Positions 16,020 through 24,011 of a stretch of 64,000 bases of DNA are shown here, piece after piece (within the stretch, counting starts at the first letter, position 1; the number at the start of each line of letters is the position of its first letter). The stretch is from Rikenellaceae bacterium (GTDB lineage Bacteria; Bacteroidota; Bacteroidia; Bacteroidales; Rikenellaceae). The notes beneath the pieces were generated by a model, which searched no databases, was not told the DNA's origin, and saw nothing but the letters and a program-made list of their open reading frames with translations. Both the position numbers and the translations under genes were made by a program. The stretch covers positions 406,177 through 470,176 of the forward strand of contig SUZI01000002.1 in NCBI GenBank assembly GCA_015060005.1. Reading direction: 5' to 3'.

Positions 16020-16092
16020 GCGGAAATAGCTCAGTTGGTAGAGCACAACCTTGCCAAGGTTGGGGTCGCGAGTTCGAGTCTCGTTTTCCGCT
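16020..16092 (+). tRNA. tRNA-Gly (anticodon GCC)
   Basis: A full cloverleaf: acceptor GCGGAAA / TTTCCGC, D arm GCTC..GAGC, anticodon stem CAACC / GGTTG with loop TTGCCAA, T arm GCGAG-TTCGAGT-CTCGT, discriminator T. The CCA end is not encoded. Its 3' end is the insertion point of the accessory region. Confidence 0.95.
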
Positions 16093-16239
16093 CAAACGAA
16101 GAAAAGCAGTCCAAACGGGCTGCTTTTTTCGTACACGCCCGAAGCGACCCCAAAATGCCCCTTTCAGGGGGTTAGGGGGTGTAAATAACAGTTCGCGAGA
16201 AATGCCCGCGAATGTGGGCTCGAGTCTCGTTTTCCGCTC
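16074..16239. repeat. Duplicated tRNA-Gly 3' end (att-site pair)
   Basis: The 20-mer TCGAGTCTCGTTTTCCGCTC occurs at 16074-16093, within and just past tRNA-Gly, and again at 16220-16239 without the rest of the tRNA. This is the usual footprint of a tyrosine-recombinase element integrated at a tRNA. A truncated integrase start follows at 16515. Confidence 0.75.
16102..16129 (+). terminator. Terminator of tRNA-Gly
   Basis: AAAAGCAGTCC-AAAC-GGGCTGCTTTT with one G-T pair, then a T-run. Confidence 0.85.
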
Positions 16240-16370
16240 CAAGTCCAAAAGTTTTGAGGACAAAATCAAGCAAAACCCTTTGAAACATCGTTTCAGAGGG
16301 TTTTTCATTTGTTGTCGGTTGGTATCACTTCGACTTCAAGGAGCCCTTACCCGACATAGCCCGAACCACG

Positions 16371-16434
16371 AAGTGTCCCTCCGAATATCCACCGTGAAAA
16401 TAAGGGACACTTACTCCGAAATGAGGGGACACTT
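16371..16434. repeat. GGGACACTT repeat cluster
   Basis: AAGTGTCCCT (16371-16380) is the inverse of AGGGACACTT (16403-16412), and a third copy, GGGGACACTTT, lies at 16425-16434. The cluster is just upstream of the integrase remnant and could be recombinase arm-type or operator sites. No gene is visible from 16240 to 16514. Confidence 0.4.
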
Positions 16435-16514
16435 TGGACTTTGGGGCAATTTTTTTTGACCATCAGTAAACTTTTCAGACTGACAGTTGCCTACGCTTTA
16501 ATAAAAACAGTCAG

Positions 16515-16682
16515 ATGAAAAGTACATTCAGAATCCTATTTTACGCAAAGTGGGAGGCAAGCGACGAGGCAAAGATGCTCCCAATCTATGTTCGCATTAC
16601 AATCAACGGCACAAAGGCGCGTTTCAGCCTTAACGGAGAAAATGAGGCGGCGGATCCCTCGACACAAGAGATCGCCAACTAA
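16515..16682 (+). pseudogene. Truncated tyrosine recombinase (integrase) N-terminus
   Basis: A 55-codon open frame beginning MKSTFRILFYAKWEASDEAK and continuing LPIYVRITINGTKARFSL. This is the arm-binding N-terminal domain of Bacteroidetes integrases, which normally run ~400 residues. It stops right after the first domain, with no SAM-like or catalytic domain, and a strong terminator follows. It fits a decayed integrase next to its tRNA-Gly attachment site. Confidence 0.85.
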
Positions 16683-16685
16683 CAG

Positions 16686-16728
16686 AAACGACCAGGTGCC
16701 CGGCAAATGCTGGGCACCTGGTCGTTTT
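16686..16728. terminator. Strong hairpin terminator between integrase remnant and hsdR
   Basis: A 16-bp perfect stem AAACGACCAGGTGCCC / GGGCACCTGGTCGTTT with a 10-nt loop and TTTT on the plus strand. It also lies 34 bp past the hsdR stop, so it can end the hsd operon on the minus strand. Confidence 0.85.
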
Positions 16729-16761
16729 AATATTTTATATTGGCACGTACAAGTTACGCTG

Positions 16762-19700
16762 CTAGTTAAACTCATTCTCACTCCACATTTCGCATTGGGT
16801 CATAATGGTTTCGAGTGCAGCCTCCTGACCCTCTGGCGGATATTTATACTTTTTGAGTAGTCGTTTCACGATGCGGCGCATACCGGCACGGGCACTCTCC
16901 TTCATCGTCCAGTCAATTGTCTTGTTGGTGCGTAATGCATCGGTCAATTCACGCGTAATGGCGATAAGTTGCTCGTTGGTATAGAAGTCCTGCACCGCCT
17001 CAGGCTTGGTTATAGCATCGTAGAAGGCCAACTCCTCGGTCGAGAGGTTGAGTTTCTTGCTCTCCTCCTCGCCACTGACGATTGCCCTCGCGGTCTTCAA
17101 AAGTTCCTCGATAACCTCCTCGTTTGTGAGCAAACCTTTGAGGTAGTTGCTCATTGCATTTGCCAAAATCTCGGAGAACTTTTCGGCACGCACGGTGTTC
17201 GTACGCTGATAAACCCTTATCTGCTCAGCTATCAACTTACGCAGCAACTCCACAGCAAAGTTCTTCTGCTTCATCTGTGCGATCTCTTCCAAGAACTTCG
17301 GGTCGAAAATCGAGAACTCCTCCTTGATGTCCGAGAAGAGGTTTATCACACCCTCGCTCTTGATGCTCTGTTTGAGCAGTTCGTTTATGCACTCGTTAAT
17401 CTCTCGGAATGAGATCTTACCTTTACCCTCTACACGCGTCAGCAGGGTGCGCACCGCCTCGAAGTAGGCCGCCTCCAATCGCTCCTCACGCTGCAAAAGG
17501 CTCTGACACAACGACAACGACTGACGGAGCAACAACGCCTCTTTGATGTATAGTTTCTTTGTTTCTTCTCGCTCTGGGGCTTGCAGGAAATCGACACCGC
17601 CTGCAATCGCTGCAGCTCGCGCCATATCCGACTCGCCGTAGAATGCCGAGTAGTCGAAGCCATGCAGCAGGTCGCGACACACCTCCAACTTCTTCTGAAA
17701 TTCAGGATATGCGGTCTTTGAAATATCGGTATCGCCGTAGTTTTTGCGGTCACGAATGGTGTAGTCGTTCATCGCCTGCTTCAAAGCGGAAGCAATGCCC
17801 ACATAATCAACTACCAAACCTCCCTGCTTGTCGCCAAATACACGGTTTACACGTGCTATCGCCTGCATCAGGTTGTGTTCCGCCATCGGCTTATAGACGT
17901 ACATCGTCGAGAGCGACGGCACATCGAATCCCGTGAGCCACATATCCACCACAATCACCACTTTCAGCGGACTGTCGTTATCCTTAAATCGCCTTTCAAG
18001 CTCCTTTTTGTGGGCATCGTTGCCGATTATCTCGCGCCACTCCTCGGGGTCTTTGTTGCCCGAAGTCATCACCACTGCCAACTTCTCGCTCCACGCAGGG
18101 CGCAACTCAAGGATGCGACGGTATATTTTCATTGCTATCGGGCGCGAGTAGGCCACAATCATCGCCTTTCCCGTCTGCTCATATTGGCGGTAGTTCTCGT
18201 AGTGGTCGAGGATGTCGCCCACAAGCGAGTCTATCGTCTCGTCGGCTCCGAGGATGGAATCAAGACGACCTAACTCTCGCTTGCTCTTTTCTATTGCATA
18301 CTCCTCCGCCTCGTCGGCCATCGCCTCGTACTCGTCATCTATGCGGCGGAGCGTTGCCTCATCGAGGTGCAGATTTATCACGCGGCTCTCGTAGAAAACA
18401 GGTCGTGTAGCACCATCGGCCACCGCCTGCGTCATATCGTAAACATCTATGTAGTCGCCAAAGACCTCGCGTGTCGAACGGTCTTTTTGCGAAATTGGCG
18501 TACCCGTAAAGCCGATGTATGTGGCATTTGGTAGCGAGTTGCGCACTCGGCGTGCTGCGCCTACCTTCACACGACCTTCGCTGTCGATTTTTTCGGTCAG
18601 TCCATATTGGCTGCGGTGTGCCTCGTCGGCAATTACGACTATATTTCGGCGTATCGATAGAGGCTCTTCGCTCTCCTCGAACTTCTGCATCGTGGTAAAG
18701 AATATGCCGTTTGCCTCGCGCCCCTGCAACAGTTCGCCGAGGTGCTTGCGGCTCTCGGCCTGAATCGGGGTTTGGCGCAGGAAGTCGGCACACTTGGCAA
18801 ACTGACGGTACAACTGCCCATCGAGGTCGTTGCGGTCGGTGAGGATGACGATTGTGGGCGATGATACCGCCTCTTGCAGCCGCTTGGCGAAGAATACCAT
18901 CGAGAGCGACTTACCAGAGCCCTGTGTGTGCCAAAATACTCCTCCTTTGCCATCGGTTTGTGTCGCGTCGGCTACCGAATTTACTGCCTTACGCACGGCG
19001 AAGAACTGATGATAACCTGCGAGTATCTTTGCACTCTGCTTTTCATCCTTCGAGAAGCAAATGAAACCGCGCAAAATCTCGATTAGGCGCACCTTGTCGA
19101 ACATTCCCGAGAACAATACATCGAATGCTGCGTAGCGGTGTATTTCGCTCGTTCCGTCAACGGTTTTCCACTCCATAAAGCGGTCCTCGCCGGCGGTTAT
19201 GGTGCCGGCCTTCGAGGTCGCCATATCGCTCATCACGCAGAATGCGTTATAGACAAACAGCGACGGTATCTCGATCATATAGTTGCGCAACTGGGCGTAT
19301 GCTTCCGAGACATCGGTATTCTCGCGCGAGGGCGATTTCAACTCCGCAACCACCAACGGCAAGCCATTTACAAATACCACAATGTCGGCCCTTCGCACCG
19401 AACGCTCCTCTACGGTCCATTGGTTGGCTACCGTGAAGTTGTTGCGTAGGGGCGTGTCGTAGTCAATAAGTTTTACGCGCGTTGCACGTTGCTCCTTACC
19501 GTCAAAATAGTTTACCTCGACACCATTTTGCAGATAGTCGTGAAACACCTCGTTGCGCTGCACAAGCGAGCCACTCTCGATGGTGCGAATCTTCGAGATT
19601 GCCTCCTCCACCGCCTCGCGGGGCTGGGTTGGGTTTATGGCATAGAGCGACTGCTGCACAAGGTCGATGTGCAACGGCTCGGTGTACTCGCGCTCCACGC

Positions 19701-19785
19701 TTGGACCATAGACGTAGTCGTAGCCCAGCGTATCACGCATCAACTCCAATATCGCATTCTCAAAATGTGCCTCGGTAAAGTGCAT
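16762..19785 (-). CDS. hsdR: Type I restriction enzyme, R subunit
   Basis: 1007 residues, normal for HsdR. The N-terminal nuclease domain has RRADIVVF...VVAELKSP (Asp, then Glu-x-Lys of the PD-(D/E)xK fold). The translocase motor carries Walker A HTQGSGKS, the DEAH box IADEAHRSQYGL, FTGTPIS and later VVDMWLTGFDVPSL. The C-terminus is the helical subunit-binding part. With HsdM and HsdS it cuts unmethylated foreign DNA after ATP-driven translocation. It is the last gene of the operon and starts 12 nt after the DUF4276-like gene. The start region is duplicated at 21692-21728. Confidence 0.96.
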   Translation of the reverse strand: MHFTEAHFENAILELMRDTLGYDYVYGPSVEREYTEPLHIDLVQQSLYAINPTQPREAVEEAISKIRTIESGSLVQRNEVFHDYLQNGVEVNYFDGKEQRATRVKLIDYDTPLRNNFTVANQWTVEERSVRRADIVVFVNGLPLVVAELKSPSRENTDVSEAYAQLRNYMIEIPSLFVYNAFCVMSDMATSKAGTITAGEDRFMEWKTVDGTSEIHRYAAFDVLFSGMFDKVRLIEILRGFICFSKDEKQSAKILAGYHQFFAVRKAVNSVADATQTDGKGGVFWHTQGSGKSLSMVFFAKRLQEAVSSPTIVILTDRNDLDGQLYRQFAKCADFLRQTPIQAESRKHLGELLQGREANGIFFTTMQKFEESEEPLSIRRNIVVIADEAHRSQYGLTEKIDSEGRVKVGAARRVRNSLPNATYIGFTGTPISQKDRSTREVFGDYIDVYDMTQAVADGATRPVFYESRVINLHLDEATLRRIDDEYEAMADEAEEYAIEKSKRELGRLDSILGADETIDSLVGDILDHYENYRQYEQTGKAMIVAYSRPIAMKIYRRILELRPAWSEKLAVVMTSGNKDPEEWREIIGNDAHKKELERRFKDNDSPLKVVIVVDMWLTGFDVPSLSTMYVYKPMAEHNLMQAIARVNRVFGDKQGGLVVDYVGIASALKQAMNDYTIRDRKNYGDTDISKTAYPEFQKKLEVCRDLLHGFDYSAFYGESDMARAAAIAGGVDFLQAPEREETKKLYIKEALLLRQSLSLCQSLLQREERLEAAYFEAVRTLLTRVEGKGKISFREINECINELLKQSIKSEGVINLFSDIKEEFSIFDPKFLEEIAQMKQKNFAVELLRKLIAEQIRVYQRTNTVRAEKFSEILANAMSNYLKGLLTNEEVIEELLKTARAIVSGEEESKKLNLSTEELAFYDAITKPEAVQDFYTNEQLIAITRELTDALRTNKTIDWTMKESARAGMRRIVKRLLKKYKYPPEGQEAALETIMTQCEMWSENEFN

Positions 19786-19797
19786 ATCTTTTGACGG

Positions 19798-20424
19798 TTA
19801 TCTAGCCAGACTTTTTAGACGCTCTACCATTCGTTTGAGGCTGTCTGAGTTTTTTATGGCATTTTCAATATTCCAATGCTGTTTGATAAAAGGCGTCATT
19901 GCAACATTGTATTCTTTACCTTTAACAGCCCCTTGTTCAGGCATCATTTGTTTTTTTATAACCTCACTTTGCGATTTTGGAATAATATTATTTGTTAAAA
20001 AGAAACTCGACTTACAAGGAAAGTCCATTTCTGTATTCCAAGTCCTTCCCATCATTTTGGTTTGATGAGATGTCGGGATAGTGTCTATGCTAACTTGAAA
20101 ATATCTTGCAAAATTTTCTCTATCAGCCATTAACCATGCCTCAGCTTCATCAACTGCAATATTAAGAAAAAATCTATTACTTTTATTTTCAATATTCCAT
20201 GATTGAATTAAACTAGGTGCACAATACGCGTTATCCAAGTCCGTAAGCAATATCACAGGGACTGCATTCGATAAAGTATTGTATTTGTTCATTTGTTGTT
20301 TGATTTGTCCGCCTCGAGCAGGCAACTCTCCCGCGATCTCAATATCCTTTATCTGACAGTACTCTATAACCCTATAAATAATTGCCCTAGTCGCATCATC
20401 TTCTCCAACTATGAATACTTTCAT
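19798..20424 (-). CDS. DUF4276/TOPRIM-like partner protein of the adjacent ATPase
   Basis: 208 residues. The N-terminal FIVGEDDATRAII with Glu8 and the later VILLTDLDN with Asp62/Asp64 resemble the Glu...DxD metal site of TOPRIM nucleases. The segment IAVDEAEAWLMADRENFARYF matches the EAWLLAD-type motif of DUF4276 proteins. The ATG overlaps the ATPase stop by one base (TAATG), so the two are made together. By analogy with other OLD/TOPRIM defence pairs it may be a nuclease or tRNA-targeting effector; that is inference. Family assignment is from memory of motifs. Confidence 0.65.
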   Translation of the reverse strand: MKVFIVGEDDATRAIIYRVIEYCQIKDIEIAGELPARGGQIKQQMNKYNTLSNAVPVILLTDLDNAYCAPSLIQSWNIENKSNRFFLNIAVDEAEAWLMADRENFARYFQVSIDTIPTSHQTKMMGRTWNTEMDFPCKSSFFLTNNIIPKSQSEVIKKQMMPEQGAVKGKEYNVAMTPFIKQHWNIENAIKNSDSLKRMVERLKSLAR

Positions 20425-21599
20425 TAGAAATCAAATTTAAGATTTGATAAAGCGTCAATATTGGATGGCTTGGTCTGCGGTAATACTGCTTCTGCCATTG
20501 AAAAACCTGCATCAACGACTGCTTTCACATGCTCAATATCGGATACTTTAGCTATTGTAGTACCTTCTTTTGATCCCTGCAGCAATAAAACTTCATTAGT
20601 CCCAATATCATCATTTGCTAACATTTCGTAACTATGTGTAGTTATAATTACTTGCTGAGCCTGCTTTTTTGTTCGTTGAATATTAGCAATAAATTCAGGA
20701 AGCTTTGCTACGATTCCAGAGTGTAAATTTATTTCAGGTTCCTCAAGCAAAACTAATCCATTGCAGTCAATTAAGCAAAATAGAAACCCTATCAATCTAA
20801 TCGTTCCATCTGAGAATTGCTCCTCCTGTTGTTTACTTCCTTTGGCTCTCCAGTGTTCATACCTAGCTTCGAGATGAGGTACTCCCATTTCATCCTTTCT
20901 GAAACTAAGTTCACTCAATTGTGGAACTGCAATTTTTAAAAATTGGTTTATTTTTCTAAAGTATGAATTTCTAACTCTCTCATTTTTATTCGCAAGGCGT
21001 TCTAGAAAGTTTCTCCCATAATAATCCTCTTTTAAACGAGTATGAACTGCAGAAGAAGACTCTCGAACAAATTGAGGTACAATATTCAGATACTCTATGC
21101 CTTGAAAGAACGATTGTATTGCTCTAAACTCTTTATTTAAAGATACCTGCTCCAGATGAGTATATTTTAAAGTTTCATCGTCTTCTTCTTTGCTTTCCTT
21201 TGTTCTATTTAAAATGTATTTTTTTTGCTCATTAGAATATACTCGTTCTTGATTTATTCGAACCTGATTTTTCATAATACCACCACCAGTGTGCGAAAAT
21301 CCGAGTTCATATGTCCAAGTCGCCTCATTTGAATCAGCCTCACCTAACTCAACAATGATACGGACATCTGTGCTCGTTCTTGCAGCAAGACATCTAATTT
21401 TTGTAATGCCGCCACGCTCTTCCACCGCATATTGCAAACCTCCAGCTTGTTTGGACACATCACGTAGAAATCTTAATGCATCAATGAAGTTGGATTTACC
21501 AGACGCATTTGCTCCTATTACAAAAGTTCTTTCTGTGAGCGATATATCACAGTTTTGAAAGTTCTTCCAATTGTGAAGTTTTATTCGTTTGACAATCAT
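20424..21599 (-). CDS. OLD/AAA-type ABC ATPase of a two-gene defence-like cassette
   Basis: 391 residues. Walker A GANASGKSN lies at 29-37; the ABC-like signature EQFSDGTIRL is near 261-269; Walker B LVLLEEPEINLH is at 283-293; and the switch TTHS is at 320-323. These are the motifs of the AAA_15/AAA_21 group that includes OLD, PARIS AriA and Septu-type ATPases. There is no fused nuclease, which is supplied in trans by the overlapping DUF4276-like gene. It has its own promoter and is AT-richer than the flanking hsdR. Confidence 0.85.
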   Translation of the reverse strand: MIVKRIKLHNWKNFQNCDISLTERTFVIGANASGKSNFIDALRFLRDVSKQAGGLQYAVEERGGITKIRCLAARTSTDVRIIVELGEADSNEATWTYELGFSHTGGGIMKNQVRINQERVYSNEQKKYILNRTKESKEEDDETLKYTHLEQVSLNKEFRAIQSFFQGIEYLNIVPQFVRESSSAVHTRLKEDYYGRNFLERLANKNERVRNSYFRKINQFLKIAVPQLSELSFRKDEMGVPHLEARYEHWRAKGSKQQEEQFSDGTIRLIGFLFCLIDCNGLVLLEEPEINLHSGIVAKLPEFIANIQRTKKQAQQVIITTHSYEMLANDDIGTNEVLLLQGSKEGTTIAKVSDIEHVKAVVDAGFSMAEAVLPQTKPSNIDALSNLKFDF

Positions 21600-21626
21600 A
21601 TAATAAACACTTTAAACATTCCCCTA

Positions 21627-21634
21627 CAAATATA
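21627..21634 (-). promoter_or_regulatory. Promoter -7 box of the ATPase/DUF4276 cassette
   Basis: CAAATATA on the plus strand reads TATATTTG on the minus strand, 28 bp before the ATPase ATG and inside the 37-bp repeats, so the cassette carries its own promoter. Confidence 0.6.
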
Positions 21635-21740
21635 ATGATAATTTTTAATTCTGCGATATTTTATCTCTTTTCTCTTCAAGAAACAGTTTCCAATGTGCCT
21701 CGGTAAAGTGCATATCTTTTGACGGTTAGTGGTTACAAAG

Positions 21741-22190
21741 TTAATCGAAAATTGTGAATAATAGAGTAGCAATAGTACCTAATGCTGCGATAGCAGAGAA
21801 TATTAGTGTCCACTTATTCATTCGCTTATTAGACTTTTGCTGTTCTTCTTGTTGTTGTTTATCAAGTCGCTCTTGCTCTTGTTGCAATATGGTAATAATT
21901 GCTTCAACTCCTTGTTTATATCTTGTTCTACGACTCTCTTCTCTTATCTCCATAGTATTATAATTTCCTCCGAACATATCTTCATATTCAGAGGGGAATT
22001 CTATGGCTTGTATAGCGTTGACGATGATATTAGGCGAACAGATTTCTTTCATAACAATCTTTGCCATATGCTTGATGCTTTCTCCCCTATTGTGCAAACT
22101 CTTACCATCGCCTGCATTAAAACTCAGTTGAGCCTTTGCTTGCGCAATTGCTCCATCAAGAGTTCTTATATGTTTATCGTAGTCTTTCAT
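21741..22190 (-). CDS. Small membrane-anchored coiled-coil protein in the hsd operon (149 aa)
   Basis: 149 residues. The middle is helical and Gln/Glu-rich (ILQQEQERLDKQQQEEQQKSN), predicted coiled coil. The C-terminus is one transmembrane helix (WTLIFSAIAALGTIATLLFTI). I do not recognise a family. It starts 8 nt after the hsdS stop and originally ended 12 nt before the hsdR start region now duplicated. It is therefore an integral member of the operon, not debris. Confidence 0.7.
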   Translation of the reverse strand: MKDYDKHIRTLDGAIAQAKAQLSFNAGDGKSLHNRGESIKHMAKIVMKEICSPNIIVNAIQAIEFPSEYEDMFGGNYNTMEIREESRRTRYKQGVEAIITILQQEQERLDKQQQEEQQKSNKRMNKWTLIFSAIAALGTIATLLFTIFD

Positions 22191-22198
22191 CGTATTAT

Positions 22199-23308
22199 CT
22201 ACAATTTTATTTCTCCATTCATCAATTTTGGCAATAAGGTATCGCGGAGTGTGGCGAGATTTTCGTTTTCTTTTTGCAACTCTCCGATTTTATTAAACAT
22301 TGGTGCAATGACTGCATCAAAGGCAGATATATCATCTTTATTAGGTACGATCAATGAATACTCTTTCAAATCTGATATAAATATACATTGTTGTACCGCT
22401 CCATGTGCAAGATGTTTAATTTCATTCTGCTGATACAATAAGGCAGCATACAAAAAGTATGAACTAATAATATCATTATTTGGTTTAATAATGGCAACAC
22501 TTCTTTGAAATTCATAATTGGTTGGAGATTCATTAACTAAATACATTTCTCCAACTGTTCCTACGGATGTCACTAAAATATCACCCTGCGATAGTCTTGT
22601 TCTTTTACGTAGCTTTGTAAATGTTTCATGGTCTATTCGCCTTTCGTTGCTACCAATTAACAATGACCCACTTTTTATATTTTTACAACTCAACAAATAG
22701 TATTCTCCATTTGGCGAGTCTATCACTGTATTATGTACTCCATCGGTAATGTGTAATGCAATCTCTCCAAGTTGTTTTTCTTCCCAATCATCTTTTCTAT
22801 TATCGACAAACCATTGTTTATAGAGTGCTTGGGCTTGGAGTTCGAGGTTGGTGTTTATGCGGCGATTATTCTCGATTTTATCATCTATCGCACCCAATAT
22901 CCCCGCAATCCTCCTTTGCTCCGCCAAAGGCGGCAATGGAAACTCTTGGGCGTATGCAGTTTCCCTATTCAAACCCGGGACGGCACTATCCTCATTTAAT
23001 TTGTCGAGATGCAAAGATTTAAGCCTATAATAAAGCCACTTAAAATCATATTTCTCGTCATTAGGTAAAATGTAATATGCCGTATCAATGCAGTAGAATG
23101 GCTTGTCTGAATAATACACAGTACCCACAGAGCCTTTTCTGCCTACAATTATACCTTTACTTTGAACAAGTGCGACATTATGGCTTCCCGTAATTCCCGC
23201 AGAACTATACACAGGAATATCTCCTGCAACACGATTAGTCGCAGTCAAAGCTTTGCCATAATTTAATGTGCAAATATCCCCCAATCTATATGTTTTCCAC
23301 GAAGTCAT
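22199..23308 (-). CDS. hsdS: Type I restriction-modification specificity subunit
   Basis: 369 residues with two target-recognition domains. The first begins WKTYRLGDICTLNYGK and ends in the conserved EFPLPPLAEQRRIAGILGAIDDKIENNR. The second begins WEEKQLGEIALHITDG and ends LRDTLLPKLMNGEIKL. Each TRD reads half of a bipartite target. I saw no second or inverted hsdS fragment in the window, so there is no sign of shuffling. It starts 2 nt after the stop of the upstream membrane protein. Confidence 0.95.
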   Translation of the reverse strand: MTSWKTYRLGDICTLNYGKALTATNRVAGDIPVYSSAGITGSHNVALVQSKGIIVGRKGSVGTVYYSDKPFYCIDTAYYILPNDEKYDFKWLYYRLKSLHLDKLNEDSAVPGLNRETAYAQEFPLPPLAEQRRIAGILGAIDDKIENNRRINTNLELQAQALYKQWFVDNRKDDWEEKQLGEIALHITDGVHNTVIDSPNGEYYLLSCKNIKSGSLLIGSNERRIDHETFTKLRKRTRLSQGDILVTSVGTVGEMYLVNESPTNYEFQRSVAIIKPNNDIISSYFLYAALLYQQNEIKHLAHGAVQQCIFISDLKEYSLIVPNKDDISAFDAVIAPMFNKIGELQKENENLATLRDTLLPKLMNGEIKL

Positions 23309-23310
23309 AA

Positions 23311-24009
23311 TTACATCTTTTTGAAGCGAAACAACAATACATCATCAATAATCATAGAAACATCACACTCTTTTATGCTACTTGGTTTGTAGGTGGAATG
23401 CAAGCGAATTTGCTGATAATAGGCATAAGTATCCTCGTCTATCTGCATCGAATCGTGATAATAGAGTGTATGTTGTTTGCTATATATGTCGGTGTATTTG
23501 ATCTTTATTAAATCGGATTCAATCACATGAATTTGAGTCATTCGAGGTATTTGGGGTGCCACCTCATTATATAGGCTATCATAAACTCGCTTGGTTAAAG
23601 CGTGAAAGGCTACTCGTTCGTCTTTATCGAAAGGGCAAACGGCAACAATTCCGTCCAACTCCTCTTGACATTTGCAATCATCGGCATACATACGGATTGG
23701 ACAACAATGTATGTAATCCTGCAATAAATGGTTTTCGACGAGGGTGGTTCTGATATAGAGTATCGAGCAGATTTCAAAGTAAATAGGCTCTGTCAATGCG
23801 ATGCCTTTATTGCAAATCTCTAATCGGTCATCATAGCGTTTGAAATAGAATTTGGGCTGATGCTCTTGCTGTTGAGCGATTAGCTGCTCTTTCTGCAATC
23901 TATGCTGTTTGCAAAGCACAATGGCTGTCACAATAGCGGTCGCAACCGATGCGACAGCTATTATGATATTGGCAATATCGCCCCATTCATTAAGACCCCA
24001 AGTATCCAT
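23311..24009 (-). CDS. N-terminally anchored membrane protein in the hsd operon (232 aa)
   Basis: The start at MDTWGLNEWGDIAN (24009) is chosen because it lies 2 nt after the upstream stop; the open frame extends 19 codons further into that gene. Residues ~12-32 are one transmembrane helix (ANIIIAVASVATAIVTAIVLC), followed by a basic/Gln stretch (KQHRLQKEQLIAQQQEHQ). The rest is a soluble, beta-rich domain with several Cys. I do not recognise a family. Its place between hsdM and hsdS suggests a role tied to the restriction system or membrane sensing. Confidence 0.68.
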   Translation of the reverse strand: MDTWGLNEWGDIANIIIAVASVATAIVTAIVLCKQHRLQKEQLIAQQQEHQPKFYFKRYDDRLEICNKGIALTEPIYFEICSILYIRTTLVENHLLQDYIHCCPIRMYADDCKCQEELDGIVAVCPFDKDERVAFHALTKRVYDSLYNEVAPQIPRMTQIHVIESDLIKIKYTDIYSKQHTLYYHDSMQIDEDTYAYYQQIRLHSTYKPSSIKECDVSMIIDDVLLFRFKKM

Positions 24010-24011
24010 AA

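Larger units (their letters stand above)
19764..21728. repeat. 37-bp perfect direct repeat flanking the ATPase/DUF4276 pair
   Basis: Positions 19764-19800 and 21692-21728 are identical over 37 bases and diverge immediately outside. Read on the minus strand, each copy holds TAACCGTCAAAAGATATG and then seven hsdR codons (MHFTEAH). In the downstream copy the leading TAA is the stop of the DUF4276-like gene and the ATG is the real hsdR start. In the upstream copy the frame runs on for only ~15 codons to a stop. The repeat therefore marks the edges of an inserted ~1.9 kb segment. Confidence 0.92.

Noticed and set aside
16220..16239. Second tRNA-Gly gene
   Set aside because: Only the 3' 20 bases are present; D arm and anticodon arm are absent.
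15841..16308. Minus-strand 155-codon frame across the tRNA-Gly region
   Set aside because: It runs through tRNA-Gly, its promoter and its terminator, and contains the peptide RDSNSRPQPWQGCALPTEL that arises from reading a tRNA in reverse. Not a gene.
22199..23308. Possible phase-variable hsdS shuffling
   Set aside because: I looked for inverted or partial hsdS copies and a nearby invertase and found none in the window.
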